Shown here: piece by piece, positions 17,403-27,380 of the stretch | Numbering within the stretch: the stretch's first letter is position 1 | Layout: each line of letters starts with the position of its first letter | Origin: Clostridiales bacterium S5-A14a | GTDB lineage: Bacteria > Bacillota > Clostridia > Peptostreptococcales > Anaerovoracaceae | Direction: 5' to 3' | NCBI GenBank assembly: GCA_000758905.1 | Contig: JRNA01000016.1 | Span: 1 to 64,000 of the forward strand | DNA length: 64,000 bases | The notes under the pieces: model-generated | Seen by the model: only the letters and a program-made list of their open reading frames with translations | Told to the model about the DNA's origin: nothing | Database searches by the model: none | Made by a program: the position numbers and the translations under genes

Positions 17403-17912
17403 ATGTCTAAAATGATTTTTTTGATTGGCGCTGCAATTGCCGGATCTCTTGGGTTCGGTATAAACATGAAGATAAAGATGCCGCATGTCATATATGCAGC
17501 CCTTGCAGGTGGTGTGACCTATTATATTTATCTGATAGCATTTCAAGCTTTTGAGAACCACTTCATATCTAATTTTTTGGCAGCAGTCTTCGTATCGCTT
17601 TTTGCGGAAATCATGGCGAGAATAAATAAAACTCCGACCACGATTTTCCTTACTTCAGGCGCAATATGCCTGATTCCAGGCGGTAGACTTTATTATGCAA
17701 TGTACGCTATAATTAATGATGACGAGAGTGCATTTATTGAGAATGGAGAAATTGCACTTACTATTGCACTTGCAATTGCTACAGGCTTTATGGCTGTAAC
17801 AGTTGTAATGAAACTGCTTGGAAGATTTCTACAACCTCAAAAGAGAAGGTTTAGACAGAGAAAAATGGCAAAGGGCCACAGGTCTAATGTACATAGAGAG
17901 TCAACAAATTAA
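17403..17912 (+). CDS. Threonine/serine exporter, ThrE C-terminal half (DUF3815)
   Basis: 169 residues with about five TM helices, the family segment TPTTIFLTSGAICLIPGGRLYYAM, and a basic C-terminal tail (QPQKRRFRQRKMAKGHR). Complements the product of 16612-17364. It lies directly before glyA, whose product interconverts Ser and Gly, which fits a Ser/Thr/Gly economy. Confidence 0.87.
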   Translation: MSKMIFLIGAAIAGSLGFGINMKIKMPHVIYAALAGGVTYYIYLIAFQAFENHFISNFLAAVFVSLFAEIMARINKTPTTIFLTSGAICLIPGGRLYYAMYAIINDDESAFIENGEIALTIALAIATGFMAVTVVMKLLGRFLQPQKRRFRQRKMAKGHRSNVHRESTN

Positions 17913-17926
17913 GGAGAGTATAAAAC

Positions 17927-19168
17927 ATGTTTAACAAAAATGGAAAAGATGACAGTGATTATAATATTAAAAACATCGAGTTCATCAAACAGAGTTCGGA
18001 AGTAGTAGGTAGTTTGATTGAAAAAGAATACCTTAGACAGAAAAACAATATTGAACTCATAGCTTCTGAAAATTATTCAAGTGAAGCTGTCTTGGCTGCA
18101 TGTGGGTCATGTCTTTCATGGAAATACGCTGAAGGATACCCTGAGTTTGAGAGAAAAACAGGCAATCGAGGCAGATATTACGGTGGCACTGACTTTGTTG
18201 ACGAAATAGAGGAGTACTGCTGTGATAAGTGGAAGGAAGTTTTTAATACTGATTATCATGTCAATGTACAGCCACATAGCGGTTCGCAGGCAAATTTTTC
18301 GGCATATAAGGTAGCTGCAATGCCTGGCGATACTGTTTTGTCATTCAGCCTTGATAACGGAGGCCATTTAACACACGGTTCTTCTGTAAATTTCAGTGGT
18401 AAACTTTATAACATGGTATTCTATGGAGTTGACGATAATGGATTTATAGATATGGATGATGTGAGACGTAAGGCTGAAGAATACAAGCCTAAGCTCATAG
18501 TAGCAGGAGCAAGCGCCTACTCGAGGATTATCGACTTTGAACTTTTTGGAAAAATTGCAAAGGACGTAGGAGCGATGTTCATGGTTGATATGGCCCATAT
18601 AGCCGGACTTATCGCTGCTGGTTGCCATCCTAGTCCATTTGGGCATGCTGATCTAATAACGACAACAACACATAAAACATTGAGAGGACCTAGAGGCGGA
18701 CTTATTTTTTCGAAACCTGAGCTCGCTAAGAAGGTCGACAGTGCTGTTTTCCCATATGCACAGGGGGGTCCATTAGAACATATTATTGCAGGCAAGGCTA
18801 TTTGTGCAGAAGAGGCTTTGACGGATGATTACAAAGCATACATCAAACAAGTTGTTAAGAATTCAAAGGCTTTCTGTGATGAGTTCATCAAACTGGGCTA
18901 CAAAATAGTTACCGGTGGTACTGATAACCATCTCTTTATGATTGATCTCTCATCGTTTGATTTCTCTGGACGCGACTTGCAAAACGAACTTGATAAAATT
19001 GGAATTACATTGAATAAGAATATGATTCCTAATGACAAGAAGACTCCAAAGGAAACCAGCGGTGTAAGGATCGGAACGGCTCCAATGACTACGAGGGGAT
19101 ATCTGGAAGATGACTTCGTTGCTGTTGCAAGGAAAATTGATGAAAAAATCAAGGAAATGTCTAAATAA
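17927..19168 (+). CDS. glyA: Serine hydroxymethyltransferase
   Basis: 413-residue PLP enzyme making glycine and 5,10-methylene-THF from serine. The PLP lysine is K250 in TTTTHKTLRGPRGG, and the substrate region LIASENYSS, the YYGG motif and the VDMAHIAGL aspartate are all present. Start ATG 17927 follows AAGGAGAG. The first 20 residues (FNKNGKDDSDYN...) form a small extension over the usual start. Supplies the C1 units used by the MTHFR/methionine synthase genes at 53-58 kb. Confidence 0.97.
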   Translation: MFNKNGKDDSDYNIKNIEFIKQSSEVVGSLIEKEYLRQKNNIELIASENYSSEAVLAACGSCLSWKYAEGYPEFERKTGNRGRYYGGTDFVDEIEEYCCDKWKEVFNTDYHVNVQPHSGSQANFSAYKVAAMPGDTVLSFSLDNGGHLTHGSSVNFSGKLYNMVFYGVDDNGFIDMDDVRRKAEEYKPKLIVAGASAYSRIIDFELFGKIAKDVGAMFMVDMAHIAGLIAAGCHPSPFGHADLITTTTHKTLRGPRGGLIFSKPELAKKVDSAVFPYAQGGPLEHIIAGKAICAEEALTDDYKAYIKQVVKNSKAFCDEFIKLGYKIVTGGTDNHLFMIDLSSFDFSGRDLQNELDKIGITLNKNMIPNDKKTPKETSGVRIGTAPMTTRGYLEDDFVAVARKIDEKIKEMSK

Positions 19169-19221
19169 TAATAATCAAAAATATATACGTAGAATTTTAA
19201 TGATTTATTTGGGGAGAAACT

Positions 19222-20238
19222 ATGAGAATCCTTATTGACGGTATGGGTGGAGACAATGCTCCTGACGTGATAGTCGAGGGCGCAATAATGGCAACTGAAT
19301 ATACCAATGAAGACCTATGTATAATAGGTGACGAAGGAGAACTTAAAGAACTGATAAAAAAGCATGGATATAGGGGTACCCAGATATCTATTGTTAATGC
19401 TGAACAGAAGATAGAGAATGATGAATCTCCAGTAAAAGCAATTAGACGAAAAAAGGATTCATCAATCGTCATTGGACTTAATATGCTAAACGACGGAGAT
19501 GGAGATGTGCTAATCTCCGCAGGAAGTACGGGCGCTCTCCTAGCTGGGGGACATTTGATCATTGGTTGCATTGATGGAATTGAAAGACCTGCACTTGCAA
19601 CAGTATATCCTATTTTGGGCAAGGAACCATCGCTGCTTCTTGATGCTGGAGCAAACACTGAGTGCAAGCCTCATTACCTTGAGCAATTTGCTGTCATGGG
19701 AAGCCTTTACATGGAGGAGGTCATAGGGCGAAAGAATCCTGTAGTCGGACTTGTCAGCAATGGTGTTGAAGCCGGAAAAGGTAATCAGTTGACCAAGGAA
19801 GCATATAAACTGATCGACAAAACATCTGTGAACTTCATGGGCAATCTCGAAGCAAGAGATATACCCCTCGGAATTGCTGATGTTATAGTTGCAGATGGGT
19901 TTACAGGAAACATAGTTCTAAAGTTATCTGAAGGACTTGCAATGACACTCATGAGAGAATTGAAATACAGATTTACATCATCGGGGATTGCAAAACTTGG
20001 TGCAGCTATGCTCAAAAATAAACTTTACAGTCTCAAAGAAGATGTGGATTACACAGAATACGGAGGAGCACCTATTTTGGGCCTTAAGAAAGCCCTTCTT
20101 AAAATGCACGGTTCATCAGACGCATATGCTGTAATGAGAACGATAATGAAGTCGATCCCATATTTCGAACAAGATGTAGTAGGTCTAATATCATCATCTA
20201 TCGAAAGAGTAAATGATGAGGATGATTCGGATGAATAA
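19222..20238 (+). CDS. plsX: Phosphate acyltransferase PlsX
   Basis: 338 residues; makes acyl-phosphate from acyl-ACP for phospholipid synthesis. The N-terminal family signature RILIDGMGGDNAPDVIVEGA and the internal GNLEARDIP...ADGFTGN motif are present. Start ATG 19222 follows GGGGAG. Works with PlsY encoded at 26811. Its last codons overlap the possible rnc starts. Confidence 0.96.
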   Translation: MRILIDGMGGDNAPDVIVEGAIMATEYTNEDLCIIGDEGELKELIKKHGYRGTQISIVNAEQKIENDESPVKAIRRKKDSSIVIGLNMLNDGDGDVLISAGSTGALLAGGHLIIGCIDGIERPALATVYPILGKEPSLLLDAGANTECKPHYLEQFAVMGSLYMEEVIGRKNPVVGLVSNGVEAGKGNQLTKEAYKLIDKTSVNFMGNLEARDIPLGIADVIVADGFTGNIVLKLSEGLAMTLMRELKYRFTSSGIAKLGAAMLKNKLYSLKEDVDYTEYGGAPILGLKKALLKMHGSSDAYAVMRTIMKSIPYFEQDVVGLISSSIERVNDEDDSDE

Positions 20239-20953
20239 GATGGTCAATCAACAGAATTCTGACATTTATAATATTGATTTTGATGGTCTATACACCTTTA
20301 AAAATCAAGGACTTTTGAGGCAGGCTCTTACACATAGCTCATTTAAGAGGGAAAATGAAGTGTATGAGGATGGTAAGCTCGCTTATGATAATGAGAGACT
20401 CGAATTTTTGGGAGATGCAATATTGGACCTTGTTATCGGGGATATTTTGTTTAAAAGTATGCCCGATGAGAAGGAAGGTAATCTTTCTAAGATTAGGTCA
20501 GGCATAGTCTGCGAGGAGTCTCTTGCTAAGATTGCGGGAACTTTGAATCTCAGCCAGTCAATAATTCTTGGCCGTGGAGAGCTGAAATCTGGTGGTCGAG
20601 AAAAAGCTTCAATACTCGCGGATGCTGTGGAGGCAATAATCGGCGCTATCTATCTTGATAGTGACTATTATGCCTGCTATGAATTTGTGTCGAATGTATT
20701 TGAATCTATGATAATTCAGGCAGAACAAGGCATGCTAAATCATGATTATAAGTCTTTGCTGCAAGAAAGGTTGCAGGAGGATGGACCTGTGAATATCGAA
20801 TATGTGACATTCAAAGAAGAAGGTCCGCCACATAAAAAAACTTTTTGCGTTAAGGTATTTTGTGAATCCAATGAACTTGGTATGGGCTGTGGCAGATCGA
20901 AAAAAATTGCGCAACAAGAAGCCGCTAAAGATGCTTTGTTGAAAGGGATATAG
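20231..20953 (+). CDS. rnc: Ribonuclease III
   Basis: About 240-residue dsRNA endonuclease. The signature NERLEFLGDAILDLVIGD is intact, with the second acidic cluster in ADAVEAIIGAIYLD, followed by a C-terminal dsRNA-binding domain (SLLQERLQEDGP... KKIAQQEAAKDALL). In-frame ATGs occur at 20213, 20216, 20222, 20231 and 20240. 20231 has TGAGG about 9 nt upstream and gives the normal length, but the choice is uncertain. Overlaps plsX; smc follows after 3 nt. Confidence 0.95.
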   Translation: MNKMVNQQNSDIYNIDFDGLYTFKNQGLLRQALTHSSFKRENEVYEDGKLAYDNERLEFLGDAILDLVIGDILFKSMPDEKEGNLSKIRSGIVCEESLAKIAGTLNLSQSIILGRGELKSGGREKASILADAVEAIIGAIYLDSDYYACYEFVSNVFESMIIQAEQGMLNHDYKSLLQERLQEDGPVNIEYVTFKEEGPPHKKTFCVKVFCESNELGMGCGRSKKIAQQEAAKDALLKGI

Positions 20954-20956
20954 AAT

Positions 20957-23900
20957 ATGTATTTTAAAAGACTTGAGATGCACGGATTTAAATCTTTTGC
21001 AGATCCTGTAGTGATTGAATTTCACGAGGGAATGACATGCGTTGTCGGACCTAATGGAAGTGGCAAAAGTAATATAAGCGATGCTATAAGATGGGTGCTT
21101 GGTGAACAGAGCCCCAAGACTTTGCGTGGCGGTAAGATGGAAGAGGTTATCTTTGCTGGTTCTGCGTCGCGTAAGCCGAGAGGAATGGCGGAAGTAACCC
21201 TAGTAATAGATAACACGAACGGAACACTTGATATAGATTACTCCGAGGTTTCAATAACTAGGAGGATGTACAGATCAGGTGAGAGTGAATATTTGATAAA
21301 TAATGCTCCGTGCAGACTTAGGGACATAAGAGAACTAATTATGGATACGGGCATAGGTGTTGATGGCTACTCGATAATTGGACAGGGCAGAATTGCCGAT
21401 ATAGTAAGCAATAAGCCTGAAAGCAGGAGAGAGATATTTGAAGAGGCTGCAGGTGTGGTTTCTTACAAAACAAGGAAACTCGATGCAGAGAGACGCCTTG
21501 AGACGACGAGTACGAATCTTTTGAGAGCAAATGACATCATCAACGAAATCGAATCAAGGATTGACGACCTTAAGAATGATAGCGAAAAAGCGAAAGAATA
21601 TCTAAGTCTCAAATCACAATACGAATCCTCAGAAGTCAACGTAATTTTGAGGAATATTGAAAACATTCAAGAAAAATCCGAAAAAATGGATGATGATATT
21701 TTCAGGCTAGCTAATGAAATAAGTGTAAAAAATGCAGATCGTGAGGAAGTTGAGAAGATTCTGGAGTCTGCTGAAAACGACATTAGAGAGCTAGATGAAA
21801 AATCTGACAGTACTAATAGGCAGCTTCTTCAGGTAATACAAAACATTAACGACCACGAAAACAAGAAAAAAATTCAGTCACAGAAGTATGAATTTTTATC
21901 ATCCGAAGAAATTAGATTAAAAGAGGAAATTGAGTCTTTTTCTGAAAGACTCAGTGACCAGGAGGATCAGTTCAAAGAAAGTAATCAAGAACTTGGACAG
22001 CTGCTCCAGACCGCAAAGGCATCACAGATTGAGCTAGATAAGAGCATATCCGAGTATAATAAAGTTGATGAAGACAAAATGCGTAGAGCTGAGGAGATTG
22101 AGGATCTAAAAGAGCAGATTTTGAGAATATCCAGAGATATTTCAAAGAGCGAGAATGAAAAATCAGAAATTTCAAGCATGAATTCTCTTTTAGAGCAGCG
22201 TTATAATGAAATCCTTGAGGAATTAAGCCAAACAAAAGAGAGTTATAACAAAATTAATCAAAATCTTCTAGACGAGGAATCTAAGGAACAGGAAACTCAG
22301 AAGGAATCTCAGATAATTCAAACTGATATAGTTTCACATCAAAGAGCTGCAGATGAGAAAATCGAGAAGATAAAACATGAGGAAACTCAAATTTCAGCCG
22401 CTAAGTTGAAATCCGAGCAACTTTTGTCGCGTAAAAAAACGATAGAAGAAATGGAAGCTAATTACGAAGGCTATAATTATGGCGTAAAATATATAATGAA
22501 GTATCGAGTTAGCGGACTGCGTGGCGTAGTTGGAGAACTTATGTTAGTTCCAGAAGGCCTCGAAGTTGCAATTGAAACGGCACTTGGCGGTAATATGCAG
22601 AATATAATATGTAATTCCGATGATGATGCCAAGATGTCAATCAATATACTCAAACAAAATAACGCGGGCAGACTTACGTTTTTGCCAATTTCGAGCATAC
22701 GTGCTGGCAAAGCTGATGTACCTCCGTCTTTAAGAACAGACAAAGAATTCATTGGCATTGCATCGGATATGATTTCGTATGATGATGAATATGATGAAAT
22801 TTTCCGTTATCTCTTAGGTAGAATAATTATTGTTGAGACAATGGACTCTGCAATAAGGCTTTCCAAGGGTCTTAAAGGTGGCTTTAGAATCGTTACAAGA
22901 GGCGGTGAAATAATAAATAGCAGTGGTGCAATAACGGGTGGTAGATATAAGAATAAAAGTGCAAATCTACTTTCGAGGAGGGCTGAGATTTCTAAACTGG
23001 AAAATGAAATCAGACTGCTGACTGAAGATGCTAAACTGAGTGAACAAAACTTACAGAATCTTAAAATTTCTCTTGATGATACTAGGGATATAATTGATGA
23101 GATGTCATCAAAATTAAATAAAAATAAGATTTTGTCCTCATCGCTCCAGTCGAAACTTTCGATGTACAGAGATTCATTAGAAACCGTATCAATGAAGAAG
23201 GAGAAACTGGAACAACAGCTTTATAATATTAGTGAAGATAGAAATAATTCATCAGATATATTCGAGAAACTCCAATCAAGTGGAAAGAACTTAAAAAACG
23301 AGTTAATTAAATTTGAGAAAGAACTCGAGAAGCTGATTGAGTCAAATAATTTGGTAGAACTCAATCTCAAAGAACTCAATGAAAAGAAAATATCAAAAAC
23401 GATTGAAAATAACAGACTACAATCTAAAATTGAGAACCTGGAATCAATGACTGAGAGAATCAGATCTGAGGTTGATAACCTTAAAGCTGGATTGCAAAGT
23501 CGAAACGAAAGACTCGAAACAGTTTTGATGGAAAAGCAAGACATTAGCGAGGGCAATTTACTCACAGACATCTCCCAAATGGAAGATGAGAGAAATACGC
23601 TTGATGAAGCACTCATAATGATTTCAAAAGACAAAGAAACTGTAGCTTCCAAACTTTCTAAAGCAACAAAAGAGATTTCTTCCATAAGAGAAGAACTTGA
23701 AAAACTTCAAAGCCAGAAAGTGCTCGAAGAAATTAAACTTGCTAAAAATCAAACCCAGATTGAGAATCTGACACAGAGGCTATGGGACGAGTTTGAAATG
23801 TCAATCGCACAGGCTGCAGACATGAAGGACCCTAATTTTGTCATGGCAACAGGAATCAAAATAGGCCGTGAAACCAGGAAGAGGCTAAGAGAACTTGGAG

Positions 23901-24499
23901 ATGTGAATATAGGCGCTATCAAAGAATATGAGGATGTCAGCAAGCGATATGAGTTTTTAAAAGCTCAGAGAGAAGATATATTGGATGCTATGACTGAACT
24001 TCAATCAATTATCTCTGATATGAGCACTACAATAAAAAATAAGTTCAGGGATAGCTTCAACCACATTGTCACGAATTTTGAAGAAATTTTTGTTGAGTTA
24101 TTCGGTGGGGGATATGCAGAATTGACTTTGGAGAATGAAGACGATCCATTGAATTCAGGAATCGAGATAGTTGCACAGCCACCAGGCAAAAAACTACAAA
24201 ATATTAATTTAATGTCCGGCGGTGAAAAAACTATGACTGCAATAGCCCTAATGTTTGCCGTACTAAAAGCTAAGCCTACTCCGTTTTGCATATTGGATGA
24301 GGTTGAAGCAGCCCTCGATGACAATAATATCGATAGATTTTCAAAATATATAAAGAAATTTGAGAATATACAGTTTGTACTTGTAACACACCAAAAGGCA
24401 ACCATGGAGCACGCCGATGTGCTCTATGGAGTAACGATGGCAGAACAAGGCGTGTCAAATCTTTTGTCGCTAAAACTAGGTGACAAATTTGACATATAA
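20957..24499 (+). CDS. smc: Chromosome segregation SMC protein
   Basis: 1180-residue condensin ATPase. Walker A GPNGSGKS is at 31-38, with Q-loop and long coiled coils on both sides of a hinge (about 500-670, with GGNMQNIICNSDDDAK and GGRYKNKSANLLSRR). The C-terminal signature is LMSGGEKTMTA and Walker B is FCILDEVEAALDD. Full length. The order rnc-smc-ftsY is standard in Firmicutes. Confidence 0.98.
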   Translation: MYFKRLEMHGFKSFADPVVIEFHEGMTCVVGPNGSGKSNISDAIRWVLGEQSPKTLRGGKMEEVIFAGSASRKPRGMAEVTLVIDNTNGTLDIDYSEVSITRRMYRSGESEYLINNAPCRLRDIRELIMDTGIGVDGYSIIGQGRIADIVSNKPESRREIFEEAAGVVSYKTRKLDAERRLETTSTNLLRANDIINEIESRIDDLKNDSEKAKEYLSLKSQYESSEVNVILRNIENIQEKSEKMDDDIFRLANEISVKNADREEVEKILESAENDIRELDEKSDSTNRQLLQVIQNINDHENKKKIQSQKYEFLSSEEIRLKEEIESFSERLSDQEDQFKESNQELGQLLQTAKASQIELDKSISEYNKVDEDKMRRAEEIEDLKEQILRISRDISKSENEKSEISSMNSLLEQRYNEILEELSQTKESYNKINQNLLDEESKEQETQKESQIIQTDIVSHQRAADEKIEKIKHEETQISAAKLKSEQLLSRKKTIEEMEANYEGYNYGVKYIMKYRVSGLRGVVGELMLVPEGLEVAIETALGGNMQNIICNSDDDAKMSINILKQNNAGRLTFLPISSIRAGKADVPPSLRTDKEFIGIASDMISYDDEYDEIFRYLLGRIIIVETMDSAIRLSKGLKGGFRIVTRGGEIINSSGAITGGRYKNKSANLLSRRAEISKLENEIRLLTEDAKLSEQNLQNLKISLDDTRDIIDEMSSKLNKNKILSSSLQSKLSMYRDSLETVSMKKEKLEQQLYNISEDRNNSSDIFEKLQSSGKNLKNELIKFEKELEKLIESNNLVELNLKELNEKKISKTIENNRLQSKIENLESMTERIRSEVDNLKAGLQSRNERLETVLMEKQDISEGNLLTDISQMEDERNTLDEALIMISKDKETVASKLSKATKEISSIREELEKLQSQKVLEEIKLAKNQTQIENLTQRLWDEFEMSIAQAADMKDPNFVMATGIKIGRETRKRLRELGDVNIGAIKEYEDVSKRYEFLKAQREDILDAMTELQSIISDMSTTIKNKFRDSFNHIVTNFEEIFVELFGGGYAELTLENEDDPLNSGIEIVAQPPGKKLQNINLMSGGEKTMTAIALMFAVLKAKPTPFCILDEVEAALDDNNIDRFSKYIKKFENIQFVLVTHQKATMEHADVLYGVTMAEQGVSNLLSLKLGDKFDI

Positions 24500-24596
24500 A
24501 TTTTTATTTGAATTTTACATTATCTTTGACCCAAAAACACTCTATTATAAACGGAATATTAATAGCTTAATGTGAATTCTAACGAAAGGAGCACTA

Positions 24597-25496
24597 ATGG
24601 CATTATTTAAAGAGAAAAAAGGCTTTTTCAGTAAAATGAGTCAGAAAATTGCTGACACAATTTTGATGAGACCTGAGATAGACGAAGAACTTTTGGATGA
24701 ACTTGAAGAAATACTGATCACAAGTGACATGGGTATGAATACAACTATGAGGATAATGGAAGATCTGAGGAAGGATATACGTGTCGGAAGGTTGCAGCAT
24801 CCAGACGAAGTTAAGAATTCACTATCGAATATAATTGCAAAACTTGTTGATAAGGGTGAAAGACATAAACTTCCCGATTCATATCCACAGATTATTCTAT
24901 TGGTTGGAATAAATGGCGGAGGCAAGACTACAACTATAGCAAAACTTGCATACCTTCTGCAAAAAGAAGGCAAGTCTGTTTTACTTGCTGCCGCAGATAC
25001 CTTTAGAGCCGCTGCATCGGCACAACTTGAACATTGGGGAGATAATCTAGGCATCAAGACGATTGCCCATGGCGAGGGAGCAGACCCTTCCGCCGTTATA
25101 TATGACAGCATACAGGCCGCAAAATCTCGAAACGTTGATGTCCTGATCTGTGATACAGCTGGAAGACTTCAAAATAAAAAGAATCTCATGGCAGAACTTG
25201 AGAAGATGAACAAAATAATTGACAAGCAGTATCCAGAGGCAACGAAGGAAACTATATTAATACTCGATGCAACAACGGGCAAAAATGCTATTTCTCAGGT
25301 TGAGGAATTCAAGGAAGTTACCGACATTACTGGTATAATTTTAACTAAGATGGATGGCACGGCAAAGGGCGGCATAGCTGTAACAATTGCTGATGAATAT
25401 GATATGCCAATCAAGTTCCTAGGTGTTGGCGAGAAAAAAGAAGATCTAGAGCCATTTAATGCAAAAGAGTTTGCAGAGGAGGTATTTGATGAGTAA
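24597..25496 (+). CDS. ftsY: Signal recognition particle receptor FtsY
   Basis: 299-residue SRP GTPase (NG domains, no long acidic A domain). The P-loop is GINGGGKTTT (104-113), then DTFRAAA, CDTAGRLQNK, and LTKMDGTAKGG. Start ATG 24597 follows AAAGGAG. The preceding 97-bp gap is the only sizeable break in this part of the operon and contains TTGACC and TATAAA at a poor 14-bp spacing, so a promoter here is uncertain. The 3' end overlaps der by 8 nt. Confidence 0.97.
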   Translation: MALFKEKKGFFSKMSQKIADTILMRPEIDEELLDELEEILITSDMGMNTTMRIMEDLRKDIRVGRLQHPDEVKNSLSNIIAKLVDKGERHKLPDSYPQIILLVGINGGGKTTTIAKLAYLLQKEGKSVLLAAADTFRAAASAQLEHWGDNLGIKTIAHGEGADPSAVIYDSIQAAKSRNVDVLICDTAGRLQNKKNLMAELEKMNKIIDKQYPEATKETILILDATTGKNAISQVEEFKEVTDITGIILTKMDGTAKGGIAVTIADEYDMPIKFLGVGEKKEDLEPFNAKEFAEEVFDE

Positions 25497-26814
25497 ACCG
25501 GTGGTTGCAATCGTAGGCAGGCCAAATGTCGGTAAATCAACATTCTTCAATGCTCTGATGGGGAAGAGGATTGCGATAGTTGAAGATACTCCAGGTATTA
25601 CAAGAGATAGAATTTACGGCGAGACATCATGGAACGGCGTTGATTTTGCGATGATTGACACAGGTGGTATCGAGCCAGATTCTGAGGATATAATTTTGTC
25701 GCAGATGAGGGAGCAAGCGCAGACTGCTATGGATACAGCAAATGTTATTGTATTCATGGTTGACGGAAAGGCTGGGGCAACGGCTGCGGATATCGAAGTA
25801 GCTGAAATGCTGAGGCGAACTGGCAAGGAGGTTATACTTCTTGTCAACAAAATAGATGCACCGAAGAAACTCCCTGACCATTTTTACGATTTTTATGAGC
25901 TAGGTATTGGTGAACCGATTCCTATTTCATCTGCAAATATGCTGAATCTTGGTGATGTTTTGGACCTAATTGTTGAAAAATTTCCAAAAAGCTCGGGCAA
26001 AGAGGATGAAGAAACAACTGCGGTTGCGGTCATAGGAAAGCCAAATGTCGGCAAATCTTCGCTCATTAATACTTTATTAAACGAGGATAGAGTAATAGTT
26101 TCAGACATTGCTGGAACAACTAGAGACTCAATTGATACACCGTTTAGATGGCATGGCAGCGACTATACGCTAATAGATACTGCTGGAATTAGAAGACAGA
26201 GCCGTATCAATGAATACGTTGAAAAATACAGTGTTATAAGAGCGATTGCTGCGATTGAAAGATCTGATGTATGTCTCCTTATGATCGACGCGACAGAGGG
26301 TGTTACAGAACAGGATAAGAAAATTGCCGGTATAGCACATGAAGCTGGAAAAGGTGTTATAATAGTTGTAAATAAATGGGATCTGATAGAAAAAGAGACT
26401 AACACTATGAGTCTTTTTAGGCGAAAAATACAAAGTGAATTGACATTCATGAGCTATGCACCTATTTTATTTATTTCTGTTATTGAAAAACAGAGACTAA
26501 ACTCAGTCATGCAGACTGTTGAAATGGTTGCCCAAAAGCGTGCAATGAGAATCCCGACGGGACAACTCAATAGTTTGATTGTGGAGGCTACTATGATGAA
26601 ACAGCCTCCATCTGATAAGGGCAAACGTCTGAAGATATACTATGTCACTCAGGTTGGGATAAAACCACCGCTTTTCTCGTTTCAGGTCAACAATAGGGAG
26701 CTGATGCACTTCTCATATTCGAGATACATAGAAAACCGAATTAGGGAAAACTATGGCTTTGAGGGAACTTCCATTAAATTTGTGTTCAGGGATAAAGGAG
26801 ATAAAGAAGAATGA
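25489..26814 (+). CDS. der: Ribosome-assembly GTPase Der (EngA)
   Basis: 441 residues with tandem Era-like GTPase domains (GRPNVGKST at 10-18 and GKPNVGKSS near 183) and a C-terminal KH-like domain. The DTGG and DTAG switch motifs and NKID / NKWD specificity motifs are present. Start ATG 25489 is set by AGGAGG at 25477-25482; an ATG at 25459 would be too far upstream of it. Needed for 50S subunit assembly. Confidence 0.97.
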   Translation: MSKPVVAIVGRPNVGKSTFFNALMGKRIAIVEDTPGITRDRIYGETSWNGVDFAMIDTGGIEPDSEDIILSQMREQAQTAMDTANVIVFMVDGKAGATAADIEVAEMLRRTGKEVILLVNKIDAPKKLPDHFYDFYELGIGEPIPISSANMLNLGDVLDLIVEKFPKSSGKEDEETTAVAVIGKPNVGKSSLINTLLNEDRVIVSDIAGTTRDSIDTPFRWHGSDYTLIDTAGIRRQSRINEYVEKYSVIRAIAAIERSDVCLLMIDATEGVTEQDKKIAGIAHEAGKGVIIVVNKWDLIEKETNTMSLFRRKIQSELTFMSYAPILFISVIEKQRLNSVMQTVEMVAQKRAMRIPTGQLNSLIVEATMMKQPPSDKGKRLKIYYVTQVGIKPPLFSFQVNNRELMHFSYSRYIENRIRENYGFEGTSIKFVFRDKGDKEE

Positions 26815-27380
26815 GTTTTGCATTAACTATAATGATTGCATATGCTCTCGGCAGTATATCTCCATCCATAATAATGGGAAAGTTAGCCGGAATTGATATC
26901 AAAAAAGAGGGTAGTGGTAATGCAGGTGCAACCAATACACTGCGTGTTTTGGGGAAAAAAGCTGCAATAATCACGCTATTGATTGACATATCTAAGGGTG
27001 TGCTTGCCGTGTATTTGGCTGGGGTTGTATTTGGAGATCTGCAGTCATATATTGCCTTTATTTTTGTTATTCTAGGTCATATATTTCCTATCTGGTTTCA
27101 CTTTAAGGGTGGTAAAGGGGTTGCAGTTTCTTTCGGTGCCCTAATTGCCGTAAATCCAACGGTTGCGATTTCTTCATTACTTGTTGTCATTGCATTTGTG
27201 TTAATATTTAGAATGGTTTCGCTTGGTTCAATAATGGCTGCAGTTTTCGCACCTGTATTTTCATATTTCTTTGAGCCTGATTTTGTGCCATATGTAATTT
27301 TCCCCGCGATTTTAATCGTTTATATGCACAGGAGTAATATAAGGCGAATAATTAATGGACAGGAGAATAAATTATGGTAA
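26811..27380 (+). CDS. plsY: Glycerol-3-phosphate acyltransferase PlsY
   Basis: 189-residue membrane enzyme that acylates G3P with acyl-phosphate from PlsX. Conserved motifs: KKEGSGNAGATNTLRVLG, HIFPIWFHFKGGKGVA, and MHRSNIRRIINGQE. About five TM helices. The start ATG overlaps the der stop (ATGA). gpsA, making its G3P substrate, follows with overlap. Confidence 0.96.
   Translation: MSFALTIMIAYALGSISPSIIMGKLAGIDIKKEGSGNAGATNTLRVLGKKAAIITLLIDISKGVLAVYLAGVVFGDLQSYIAFIFVILGHIFPIWFHFKGGKGVAVSFGALIAVNPTVAISSLLVVIAFVLIFRMVSLGSIMAAVFAPVFSYFFEPDFVPYVIFPAILIVYMHRSNIRRIINGQENKLW

Noticed and set aside
16612-17912. ThrE broken into two by a frameshift
   Set aside because: Two separate genes with their own starts are the normal clostridial layout (DUF1212 plus DUF3815).
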